Assembly: GCA_013336205.1 (NCBI GenBank) | Contig: JAAXUD010000130.1 | Location: forward strand, 1-7,255 | Direction of reading: 5' to 3' | Length of the DNA stretch: 7,255 nt | Origin: Lentimicrobium sp. | GTDB taxonomy: Bacteria > Bacteroidota > Bacteroidia > Bacteroidales > Lentimicrobiaceae | Shown: positions 1-6,287 of the stretch, in pieces | Position numbering within the stretch: position 1 is the stretch's first letter | Layout: each line of letters begins with the position of its first letter | Made by a program: the position numbers and the translations under genes | Notes under the pieces: generated by a model | Databases searched by the model: none | What the model saw: the letters and a program-made list of their open reading frames with translations, nothing else | Told to the model about the DNA's origin: nothing

Positions 1-1
1 C

Positions 2-409
2 GGTCAGGCTTTAGCAGTTGTTGCTTCAGGATTCCTCGATCCATCTGCCAACAGTAATGGACCATCGTTTGGACTTTATGCAGTATTACCTTCAGGTGGA
101 ACATTTCTTCCCTTAGGTTTAACAACCGGTGTTGAAGAAAATGTAATCAATACTTCCAGCTTCTCAACTTACCCGAACCCGGTTTCAGATAAGTTAAATG
201 TAGAATTTACTCTTGAAACAGCTTCAGACGTTAATTACAGCGTTTACAATGCTTCAGGTATGATGGTAAAAAGCGGTAAGCCGGCACTAATGGCAAACTC
301 AAATCAACTTTTAACCATCAATGTTTCAGATCTTCCTTCCGGCCTTTATGTGGTCAGAGTTACTGCCGGAAATACTCAGATTTCCTCTAAGGTACAGGTT
401 GTCAATTAA
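2..409 (+). CDS. C-terminal part of a secreted DUF4397-like protein with a T9SS type A sorting domain (5' end outside window)
   Basis: This is the last 135 codons of a larger gene; the first complete codon is at base 2 and the stop is TAA at 407-409. The first ~40 residues (GQALAVVASGFLDPSANSN, then GPSFGLYAVLPSGG) resemble the end of DUF4397 domains, beta-sandwich modules often found in repeated copies in Bacteroidota surface proteins. After a short linker comes a typical type A sorting domain of about 80 residues. It has the STYPNPVSDKLNVEF opening, a YSVYNASGMMV core, the DLPSGLYVVRV strand and a basic end, KVQVVN. In this family the domain directs export across the outer membrane by the type IX secretion system and is then removed, leaving the protein released or bound to the surface. 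The ligand or function of the missing N-terminal part cannot be judged. Identification of the sorting domain is firm; the DUF4397 call is from recalled family sequence. Confidence 0.88.
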   Translation, partial: GQALAVVASGFLDPSANSNGPSFGLYAVLPSGGTFLPLGLTTGVEENVINTSSFSTYPNPVSDKLNVEFTLETASDVNYSVYNASGMMVKSGKPALMANSNQLLTINVSDLPSGLYVVRVTAGNTQISSKVQVVN

Positions 410-441
410 TCATGGTTTAGTTTAAATTGGCTAACTTGAAA

Positions 442-476
442 AAGGGCTGTCGTAACTGACAGCCCTTAACTTTTTC
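442..476. terminator. Bidirectional intrinsic terminator between convergent genes
   Basis: A perfect 10-bp stem (442-451 AAGGGCTGTC with 458-467 GACAGCCCTT) closes a 6-base loop. A T-run follows at 471-475 on the plus strand. An A-run precedes the stem (439-443), which gives a U-tract on the minus strand. It lies between the stop at 409 and the stop of the minus-strand gene at 493, so it can end transcripts from both sides. Confidence 0.88.
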
Positions 477-492
477 TATTTATTGCTTATTT

Positions 493-1014
493 TCAGAATA
501 ACAGTCTTGCTTCATTTTTCAGATATTCCAGTGCCTTATAGAGGGTTGCATTGTTGTTATCCATTTCCCCCTGAAAAAGCAATTGAGCCATATCGGTAGC
601 CGGAGCGCCGGGTTCGAGTTTATCGGCCACAGCATTAATTGATGAAATAATTGTTTCCCGGGCATTCTTTATTAATTCCCAGGCATTTGAAGAAATATAG
701 AGTTGTTGTGAAAGATTGTGCTCAAATTCCTGCCTTATATTATTCACCAAAGCACTCTGCAAGTCAGTAGCTAAGGCACCCGGTGTCATATTTCTGATGA
801 TCAGCTGGGTAGGCATCATTCTTTCGAGCAGCAACACCATACGTTCATAAGCCTGTAGCCTGACCGGGGTGACCAGTTTTAAGCGTTCAACCTGATTGAT
901 GGATGCAAGTTTTTCATTCTCAATCCGATAGAAATGTCTGATCAGAAAGAACACTGCTGTTCCTGTAAGTAAAGCAGGTAGTAATATAAGTATTAAATCG
1001 CGCAATAAATTCAT
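493..1014 (-). CDS. Small single-pass membrane-anchored protein, DUF7935-like, function unknown
   Basis: The product is 173 residues long. Residues 5-26 are a strongly hydrophobic segment (LRDLILILLPALLTGTAVFF) followed by basic residues, so it is probably an N-terminal membrane anchor with the rest in the cytoplasm. The remainder is mostly helical. The best-marked stretch, residues 48-75, reads LVTPVRLQAYERMVLLLERM and then PTQLIIR. This resembles a conserved uncharacterised Bacteroidota family that I believe is now catalogued as DUF7935; the family number is from memory. No catalytic motif is visible. The start is an ATG (complement of 1012-1014) directly before the hydrophobic segment; no Shine-Dalgarno sequence is seen, which is usual in this phylum. 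It is divergent from the aminotransferase gene and convergent with the sorting-domain gene, so it is probably transcribed alone. No good promoter match was found for it; CAAAGGTC at 1042-1049 is one base off the -7 consensus read in reverse. Confidence 0.8.
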   Translation of the reverse strand: MNLLRDLILILLPALLTGTAVFFLIRHFYRIENEKLASINQVERLKLVTPVRLQAYERMVLLLERMMPTQLIIRNMTPGALATDLQSALVNNIRQEFEHNLSQQLYISSNAWELIKNARETIISSINAVADKLEPGAPATDMAQLLFQGEMDNNNATLYKALEYLKNEARLLF

Positions 1015-1081
1015 CTGATTTTACATTTAAGTGAAACAGGACAAAGGTCGGAATTTTTCAATTTTTTACTCTTTAAAATGC

Positions 1082-1113
1082 TTGTTTCCCGAAATTTAAT
1101 TTCGTTAAATTTG
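1082..1113 (+). promoter_or_regulatory. Bacteroidota-type sigma-A promoter for the aminotransferase gene
   Basis: TTG at 1082-1084 is followed after 21 bases by TAAATTTG at 1106-1113. This matches the Bacteroidota consensus TTG-N(17-23)-TAnnTTTG. Transcription would begin around 1120 and leave a leader of about 35 bases before the ATG at 1154. The site is predicted from consensus only. Confidence 0.6.
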
Positions 1114-1153
1114 TTGCCTCCCATTTAAGGGCGGATTATTAATCAATAAAGAC

Positions 1154-2356
1154 ATGAATAAACTATCTGACAGGATTTCAAGGCTGGCGGAATCAGAAAC
1201 GCTGGCAATGACAAGGCGCAGCAGAGAGCTGAAAGAACAGGGATTTGATGTAATAAATCTCAGTATCGGACAACCGGATTTTAATACGCCGGAATATATA
1301 AAAGAGGCTGCCAGAGAGGCCCTTGATCAAAATTTTACTTTCTATTCTCCCGTAAATGGGTTTCTTGATTTACGAAAGGCGATAGCATTGAAACTCAAGA
1401 GAGACAACGGACTTATATACAGTCCTGAGCAAATAGTGGTTTCGACCGGTGCCAAACAAGCACTTGCCAATACTATGCTCAGCCTTGTAAACCCGGGTGA
1501 CGAAGTTTTAGTACCTGCTCCCTATTGGGTTTCGTACCGTGAAATTGTAAAACTTGCTGAAGGTACCTCTGTCGTGATTCAGGCCGGGGTTGAAACAGAT
1601 TTTAAAGTTACACCTGCACAACTCGAGGCTGCCATTACACCAAAATCAAAGGTTTTTATCTTCAGCAGCCCCTGCAATCCGACAGGGTCAGTATATTCAA
1701 AAGATGAACTGGCCGGGCTTGCCCGTGTTTTCGAGAAATATCCTGACATTTATATCATTTCAGACGAAATTTACGAACTCATCAATTTTAAAGGGAAACA
1801 CGAATCCATAGCTCAGTTCGATTCAATCCGAGATCGCGTAATCATTATCAACGGTGTTTCGAAAGGTTTTGCCATGACCGGCTGGCGTTTGGGTTATTGC
1901 GTTGCAGCATTGGATATAGCCAAAGCCTGCGACAAAATACAGGGTCAGTTTACCTCGGGTGCCAGCAGTATTTCGCAAAGGGCTGCCATTGCCGCTGTGC
2001 TTACCAATCCCGAAGAATCAGATGAGCTAAAAAGCATGATTGAGACTTTCAGGAAAAGACGCGATCTTTTTCTGGGACTTATCAATGAAATCCCGGGCTT
2101 TAAAACCAATGTCCCTGATGGTGCTTTCTATTTCTTCCCGGAAGTAACCTGGTATTTTGGCAAAAAAGACGGAGAAATGATCATTCAAAACAGTACCGAT
2201 CTGTGCAATTACCTGCTGGATAAAGCACATGTTGCCCTCGTTCCGGGCGAAGCATTCGGGAACCCCAGTTGCATCAGGCTATCGTATGCTACCTCAGACA
2301 AGGAACTTATTGAAGCAGCGAGAAGAATAAAAGAGACGCTTTCATTACTGAAATAA
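1154..2356 (+). CDS. aspC: Pyridoxal-phosphate aminotransferase, class I, aspartate aminotransferase type
   Basis: This 400-residue enzyme has the usual length and motifs of a fold-type I PLP aminotransferase. The PLP lysine is K237 in GVSKGFAMTGWRLG, which fits the class I signature. Other expected residues are N175 (SSPCNPTG), D204 (ISDEIYE, contacts the PLP pyridine nitrogen), R245, and R375 (CIRLSYA), which binds the substrate alpha-carboxylate. SIGQPDFNTP at 37-46 and STGAKQAL at 97-104 are typical of the Thermus-like aspartate aminotransferase subgroup, in which the lysine of this second motif (K101 here) contacts the side-chain carboxylate. The likely reaction is aspartate + 2-oxoglutarate to oxaloacetate + glutamate in the cytosol. 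Members of this subgroup may also use prephenate or aromatic amino acids, which sequence alone cannot exclude. The ATG at 1154 starts the conserved KLSDRISRLAESETLAM N-terminus. The gene has its own promoter and terminator, so it appears monocistronic. Confidence 0.93.
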   Translation: MNKLSDRISRLAESETLAMTRRSRELKEQGFDVINLSIGQPDFNTPEYIKEAAREALDQNFTFYSPVNGFLDLRKAIALKLKRDNGLIYSPEQIVVSTGAKQALANTMLSLVNPGDEVLVPAPYWVSYREIVKLAEGTSVVIQAGVETDFKVTPAQLEAAITPKSKVFIFSSPCNPTGSVYSKDELAGLARVFEKYPDIYIISDEIYELINFKGKHESIAQFDSIRDRVIIINGVSKGFAMTGWRLGYCVAALDIAKACDKIQGQFTSGASSISQRAAIAAVLTNPEESDELKSMIETFRKRRDLFLGLINEIPGFKTNVPDGAFYFFPEVTWYFGKKDGEMIIQNSTDLCNYLLDKAHVALVPGEAFGNPSCIRLSYATSDKELIEAARRIKETLSLLK

Positions 2357-2357
2357 T

Positions 2358-2390
2358 AAAAAAATCCCCGGCCAGCGTGGATTTTTTTTT
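2358..2390 (+). terminator. Intrinsic terminator after the aminotransferase gene
   Basis: The stem starts two bases after the TAA stop. AAAAAAATCC (2358-2367) pairs with GGATTTTTTT (2379-2388), and the stem extends inward by CG/CG past one C-T mismatch to a GCCAG loop (2371-2375). A run of nine T residues (2382-2390) follows. The A-run on the other side could also serve the converging permease gene, which stops at 2501, but that is 110 bases away. Confidence 0.85.
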
Positions 2391-2500
2391 GCTTATAGGC
2401 ACAGTATAATTTTCAGGAACGTTTTTATTCAGCATTGATTTAAACCCGTATTTTATAAAGTAAAACGATTTTTCGCCACACTAAAACCCCTCCAATCAGT

Positions 2501-3544
2501 TTAAAGATAGCCGAAAAAATCGGCAGCATAAATCAATACCAGGCAAAGAACAAATGCAATAAAAGGCGCAATCAACCACATAAGAAAAAACTTTCTTACT
2601 TCTGTTTTGCGGAAAATATTCCTGGTCCCGAGTTTGGCCACACCAACACCAAGTATAGCCGCAACATTCAATTGAACCAATGAAGTTGGAATACCCTTAA
2701 CAACTGAAGCCAGCAATAGCAAACTGGCTGAAACAAATGCAATGATTATCGCCTCAAATTTCCCGAAGAGTACAATCTCCTTACCTGTATTTTTAAGAAT
2801 TTTATGACCAAATATAGAACTACCAATGGCAAAACTCGGTGCAACCATCAGAACCGAAAGTATCATAATCAACAGAAAATTTTTATCCCCTGAAATATTT
2901 AACTCATTGGCTGTCATAGAAGCGATCGGACCAGCTGCATTGGCTACATTATTCGATCCAATTGAGAATGCCACATACAACGACATAATAAGAATCAATA
3001 TATCAAGCACTGGTTTTTTATTCAGATTGCTTGACCTGGAAATTGTCAACCCTCGTCTGCGCATGGGCTTATATATATATTTCCCGAAAAACAAGCTGAT
3101 AAAAAACGCAATCACCGGAAGAATAAACCAGGCCGGAATTATTTCGAGCAGTAACTTATTATGTGAATTGAAATCATTGAAATAAAGTGCCGGCGCCACC
3201 ACTGCCAACACTGTTGATTGGCTTGTTGATTGAGGAATACCGAATAAATTTGCAATTAATAATGAAATGGCAACAGAAAAAAGAATAATTGAAACGATTG
3301 GGAAAGTCATCAGTTCCTGATTGATTAAATCCTTCCCAATCGTGGTTGCGGTTGCCTTACCGGCAATTATGGCCCCCAGAAAGACCATAATACCAAAAAG
3401 ACCGGGTATCAGACTTTTTCGGATTACGTTCGCTCCGTATGCAGCAGAAAAAGCCGGCCCTGTGCCACTTCCACCCATGGTAATACCAAGGAAAATGGCA
3501 ACTATAAAAGGGATGAGCAAATGGCTGAATAAAGGAGAAACCAT
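2501..3544 (-). CDS. PiT-superfamily inorganic anion permease (phosphate, or sulfate as in CysP)
   Basis: This 347-residue integral inner-membrane protein has about ten hydrophobic segments and the internal duplication of the PiT family. The second repeat carries the family signature GSNNVANAAGP at 196-206, and paired GIP(Q/T)S motifs lie at 102-106 and 284-288. The first repeat reads GGSGTGPAFSAAYGANVI (24-41) and lacks the N-D pair of canonical phosphate transporters such as PitA. That feature, the GIPQSTS and VGVAKLGTRNIF stretches, and the short central loop (about 158-180, basic RRR) resemble Bacillus CysP, a sulfate permease of this superfamily, as far as I recall its sequence. Transport would be ion-coupled uptake, with H+ or Na+ undetermined. 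The ATG is the complement of 3542-3544. No sulfate-assimilation or phosphate-regulation gene (such as a PhoU-like DUF47 partner) adjoins it, so the substrate stays open. Confidence 0.87.
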   Translation of the reverse strand: MVSPLFSHLLIPFIVAIFLGITMGGSGTGPAFSAAYGANVIRKSLIPGLFGIMVFLGAIIAGKATATTIGKDLINQELMTFPIVSIILFSVAISLLIANLFGIPQSTSQSTVLAVVAPALYFNDFNSHNKLLLEIIPAWFILPVIAFFISLFFGKYIYKPMRRRGLTISRSSNLNKKPVLDILILIMSLYVAFSIGSNNVANAAGPIASMTANELNISGDKNFLLIMILSVLMVAPSFAIGSSIFGHKILKNTGKEIVLFGKFEAIIIAFVSASLLLLASVVKGIPTSLVQLNVAAILGVGVAKLGTRNIFRKTEVRKFFLMWLIAPFIAFVLCLVLIYAADFFGYL

Positions 3545-3585
3545 TCTTAAACTATTCTAATCAACAAAAACCTCATAAAGGCAGG

Positions 3586-3617
3586 CAAATATAGCTTTCT
3601 TTTTTGTAGTCCACAAA
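3586..3617 (-). promoter_or_regulatory. Bacteroidota-type promoter for the permease gene
   Basis: Read on the minus strand, TTTG (complement of 3614-3617) is followed after 20 bases by TATATTTG (complement of 3586-3593). This is a full match to TTTG-N(19-21)-TAnnTTTG. The leader to the ATG at 3544 would be about 35 bases. Confidence 0.6.
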
Positions 3618-3721
3618 AAATGCCCCATACTCCACTTATCTTATCATGAGCAAACACTTGCATCACAGAAAATTGTATGCAATTCACTTAATACACCTTC
3701 AATTATTTTGGAGGATTTTGC

Positions 3722-3900
3722 AAAATTTCCATATCGGAATTAAACTTAAAAAAGAAATTTTCCATGCTCTCAAATCGTTCAACGCTTCTATTAATTATTC
3801 ATGACTTAAATTGATAATACCGAAACCAATGTTTATTAACTTTGTTGCTTAATTCAAATACCTTTCTATAACTCCTGAATCAGGCTGATATGGAAATTTT
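3722..3900. repeat. Perfect 14-bp inverted repeat pair flanking a promoter; possible invertible segment
   Basis: AAAATTTCCATATC at 3722-3735 is the exact reverse complement of GATATGGAAATTTT at 3887-3900. The arms are 151 bases apart, so the whole segment spans 179 bases. The flanks do not extend the match. The candidate promoter of the glycan operon (3811-3844) lies wholly inside the segment, pointing at wbpB. Spacing and placement resemble the invertible promoters that switch capsule loci in Bacteroides, though the arms here are shorter than those I know of. Chance in AT-rich DNA or a plain operator pair are the alternatives. No recombinase gene is present in this window. Confidence 0.35.
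3811..3844 (+). promoter_or_regulatory. Bacteroidota-type promoter for the wbpB-wbpA operon
   Basis: TTG at 3811-3813 is followed after 23 bases by TAACTTTG at 3837-3844, a full match to the TAnnTTTG -7 element with spacing at the upper limit. Transcription from about 3851 would give a leader near 90 bases. Both this site and the aminotransferase promoter continue as TTTGTTGC. Confidence 0.5.
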
Positions 3901-3941
3901 CAATTAACAGATGCGGGTTTTTGCTTTTCAAACAATTATTG

Positions 3942-4916
3942 ATGGCTAATACTGATAAAGAGATTTCTAATTTTGCCCTGATAGGCGCAGCGGGATATAT
4001 AGCTCCCCGCCACATGAAAGCTATTAAAGAAACCGGCAACCGGCTGATTACAGCCCTTGACAAATACGATGGTGTTGGTGTTATCGATAGTTTTTTTCCG
4101 GAAGCTGATTTTTTTACTGAACCAGAGCGTTTCGACAGACACCTTGACAAACTTCGCCGGAAAGGTGAAAACAAAATTGACTTTGTCAGCATCTGCTCAC
4201 CCAACTATCTGCACGATGCACACATAAGACTGGCGTTGCGCAATGAAGCCCATGCTATTTGCGAGAAACCACTGGTACTTAATCCATGGAATGTTGATGC
4301 ACTGCGCGATATTGAAAAAGAGACAGGGAAACACATTTTTACCATCCTTCAACTAAGGTTACATCCTGCTATTATTGCACTAAAACATAGGATTGAAGCC
4401 GGACCGGTTGACAAAATATACGACATTGACCTTAGTTATATAACCAGTCGCGGCAGGTGGTACTTTATTTCCTGGAAAGGCGATTCAGCCAAATCAGGAG
4501 GCATCGCCACCAATATCGGCGTTCATTTTTTTGATATGCTTTCGTGGATTTTTGGCGATGTGGAGCAGAATATTGTTCACATTATGGAGCCAGATAAAGC
4601 TGCCGGTTATCTTCAGTTGAAAAGAGCCAGAATCAGGTGGTTCCTGAGTATAGATGAGAACACCTTACCCAAAGCGGTGCGAGAATCCGGGAAACGCACT
4701 TTCCGTTCTCTGACCATTGAAGGTGAAGACTTTGAATTCAGCGAAGGGTTCACCGATCTCCATACCCGTTCGTATGAAGATATATTGACAGATGGCGGGT
4801 TCGGGCTGGAGGATGCAAGGCAAAGCATCAATACAGTTTTTAATATCAGAAATGCGCAACCTTCAGGATTGAAGGGCGACTACCACCCATACCTTAAGTC
4901 AATTCAGATTAACTAA
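3942..4916 (+). CDS. wbpB: UDP-N-acetyl-2-amino-2-deoxyglucuronate 3-dehydrogenase, Gfo/Idh/MocA family (WbpB/WlbA)
   Basis: This 324-residue NAD-dependent enzyme oxidises C3 of UDP-N-acetylglucosaminuronic acid to the 3-keto sugar, the second step toward UDP-diacetamido-uronic acids for surface glycans; it acts in the cytosol. The Rossmann nucleotide-binding loop is FALIGAAGYIAPRH (11-24). The Gfo/Idh/MocA CEKP motif is at 107-110, with likely catalytic K109. GGIATNIGVHFFD (186-198) supplies the usual active-site histidine (H195). YITSRGRWYFISWKGD (166-181) and FTDLHTRSYEDIL (270-282) closely match WbpB/WlbA as I know them. In WbpB the bound NADH is recycled by 2-oxoglutarate. I place the start at ATG 3942. 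A TTG at 3921 is in frame and would add seven residues, but the ATG gives the N-terminus expected just before the Rossmann strand. It is first in a two-gene operon, 33 bases before wbpA. Confidence 0.92.
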   Translation: MANTDKEISNFALIGAAGYIAPRHMKAIKETGNRLITALDKYDGVGVIDSFFPEADFFTEPERFDRHLDKLRRKGENKIDFVSICSPNYLHDAHIRLALRNEAHAICEKPLVLNPWNVDALRDIEKETGKHIFTILQLRLHPAIIALKHRIEAGPVDKIYDIDLSYITSRGRWYFISWKGDSAKSGGIATNIGVHFFDMLSWIFGDVEQNIVHIMEPDKAAGYLQLKRARIRWFLSIDENTLPKAVRESGKRTFRSLTIEGEDFEFSEGFTDLHTRSYEDILTDGGFGLEDARQSINTVFNIRNAQPSGLKGDYHPYLKSIQIN

Positions 4917-4949
4917 ACAATCTTTCCAAAAATTAATAAATGCATTTTT

Positions 4950-6209
4950 ATGAGCGAAATAATTAATATAGGCGTCATTGGGCTTGGATACGTCGGTCTT
5001 CCGCTGGCTGTTGAATTTGGTAAAAAATTCCCGGTAACGGGTTTCGATATTCATCAACTGCGCATAGATGAACTTGTGAATGGACATGACCGCACACTTG
5101 AAACATCGGATGAAGATTTAAAATCAGCAGTGCATCTCAAATACACTTCCAGACTTGATGATCTTAAAGCATGCAACTATTTTATTGTAACTGTTCCTAC
5201 GCCCATTGACAAACACAAACGCCCTGATCTTTCACCGCTGATCAAGGCATCTGAATCGGTTGGCAAGGTGCTTAAAAAGGGCGATATTGTTATTTATGAA
5301 TCAACGGTTTACCCGGGTGCAACGGAAGAAGAATGTGTGCCTATGCTTGAAAAATTCAGTGGCCTGAAATTTAACCAGGATTTCTTTTGTGGTTATTCAC
5401 CGGAAAGAATAAATCCGGGCGATAAAGTGCATACTGTTACAAAAATCCTGAAAGTTACTTCCGGTTCCACTCCTGAGATCGCGATAAAAGTTGACAACCT
5501 GTATAAAAGTATCATTACTGCCGGAACCTACATGGCCTCGAGCCTGAAAGTTGCTGAAGCAGCCAAGGTTATCGAGAATTCGCAACGCGATATTAACATC
5601 GCCTTTGTAAATGAACTTTCGCTTATATTCAACAAACTGGGCATCGACACGCACGAAGTACTCGCGGCAGCAGGCACAAAATGGAATTTTCTAAAATTCT
5701 ATCCCGGATTGGTCGGCGGGCATTGCATTGGGGTAGATCCTTATTACCTGACTCACAAAGCACAGGAGATGGGGTATAATCCTGAAATTATACTTGCAGG
5801 CCGCCGTTTGAACGATAACATGGGATTTTATGTTGCCAACCGGGTTATTAAACGGATGATTCAAAATGGGCATACCATTGCCGGAAGCCGGGTATTGGTG
5901 CTTGGGATGACTTTTAAGGAAAACTGTCCTGATATCAGAAATTCACGCGTAATTGATGTTGTTTCGGAATTCAAGGAATATTCCTGCAATGTTGATGTTT
6001 TTGACCCCTGGGCCGATGCGAAGGAAGTAAAACATGAATATGACGTTGATCTGGTTGATAAGCCGGGTACCGATTATGATGCTGTAGTGCTTGCTGTAGC
6101 TCATAATGAGTTTAAAAACATGAACGTCAGGGCATTCGGGAGAAAAGAAGCTGTAATTTATGACATCAAAGGACTGCTCGACAAATCGCAGTATGACGAA
6201 AGATTATAG
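4950..6209 (+). CDS. wbpA: UDP-N-acetyl-D-glucosamine 6-dehydrogenase (WbpA/TviB/WbpO type)
   Basis: This 419-residue enzyme makes two successive NAD-dependent oxidations at C6 of a UDP-N-acetylhexosamine, giving the uronic acid. It has the three usual parts of UDP-sugar dehydrogenases. The N-terminal Rossmann domain begins IGVIGLGYVGLPLAVEFG (7-24). The central helical domain has YSPERINPGD (149-158), EAAKVIENSQRDINIAFVNE (203-222, with K206 and N210) and the nucleophile C259 in GGHCIGVDPYYL. A C-terminal UDP-binding domain contains VLGMTFKENCPDIRNS (317-332) and VFDPWA (350-355). All catalytic residues are present. It resembles TviB/WbpO proteins strongly, and these can act on UDP-GalNAc as well. 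The adjacent wbpB makes UDP-GlcNAc the likelier substrate, since the product then feeds the next enzyme. The start is ATG 4950; the gene is translated from the shared operon transcript and followed directly by a terminator. Confidence 0.92.
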   Translation: MSEIINIGVIGLGYVGLPLAVEFGKKFPVTGFDIHQLRIDELVNGHDRTLETSDEDLKSAVHLKYTSRLDDLKACNYFIVTVPTPIDKHKRPDLSPLIKASESVGKVLKKGDIVIYESTVYPGATEEECVPMLEKFSGLKFNQDFFCGYSPERINPGDKVHTVTKILKVTSGSTPEIAIKVDNLYKSIITAGTYMASSLKVAEAAKVIENSQRDINIAFVNELSLIFNKLGIDTHEVLAAAGTKWNFLKFYPGLVGGHCIGVDPYYLTHKAQEMGYNPEIILAGRRLNDNMGFYVANRVIKRMIQNGHTIAGSRVLVLGMTFKENCPDIRNSRVIDVVSEFKEYSCNVDVFDPWADAKEVKHEYDVDLVDKPGTDYDAVVLAVAHNEFKNMNVRAFGRKEAVIYDIKGLLDKSQYDERL

Positions 6210-6230
6210 AAAGTGTAAGACTTTATTAAA

Positions 6231-6262
6231 AAAAAGTCCTGGCAGGAATGCCGGGACTTTTT
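6231..6262. terminator. Bidirectional intrinsic terminator after the wbpB-wbpA operon
   Basis: AAAAAGTCCTGGC (6231-6243) pairs with GCCGGGACTTTTT (6250-6262) over 13 positions with one G-T wobble and a 6-base loop (AGGAAT). The A-run on the left and T-run on the right let it work on both strands. It sits 22 bases after the wbpA stop and 26 bases before the stop of the converging OsmC gene. Confidence 0.9.
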
Positions 6263-6287
6263 AGTTAAAAAACTTCAATAAACAGCA

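Larger units (their letters stand above)
3545..3941. other. 397-base divergent intergenic region without a supported gene
   Basis: This AT-rich stretch separates the permease gene (minus) from the nucleotide-sugar operon (plus). It holds one outward-facing promoter candidate for each neighbour, a pair of 14-bp inverted repeats around the right-hand promoter, and a 12-bp palindrome ATTTTGCAAAAT (3715-3726) that overlaps the left repeat arm. A 52-codon open frame at 3646-3804 has no recognisable protein character. No riboswitch or RNA gene was recognised. Confidence 0.6.

Noticed and set aside
2510..2524. Hairpin GCCGA-AAAAA-TCGGC at the 3' end of the permease gene
   Set aside because: The 5-bp stem lies inside the coding region, and on the minus strand the T-run is in the loop, not after the stem, so it is not a convincing terminator.
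2826..3185. A 119-codon plus-strand open frame antisense to the permease gene
   Set aside because: The opposite strand encodes a clear PiT-superfamily protein with conserved motifs in this stretch; the antisense frame has no family character.
3671..3684. Short inverted repeat AATTG-TATG-CAATT upstream of the permease promoter
   Set aside because: The 5-bp AT-rich arms are expected by chance in this region, and its position does not suit a clear operator or leader structure.
3646..3804. A 52-codon plus-strand open frame with an ATG start in the intergenic region (MSKHLHHRKLYAIHLIHLQL...)
   Set aside because: The composition, rich in His, Ile, Leu and Lys, is what AT-rich noncoding DNA gives. 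There is no ribosome-binding site or recognisable motif, and it overlaps the inverted-repeat segment.
3866..4204. A minus-strand open frame overlapping the start of wbpB
   Set aside because: It is a shadow of the well-conserved wbpB reading frame and shows no domain or promoter of its own.
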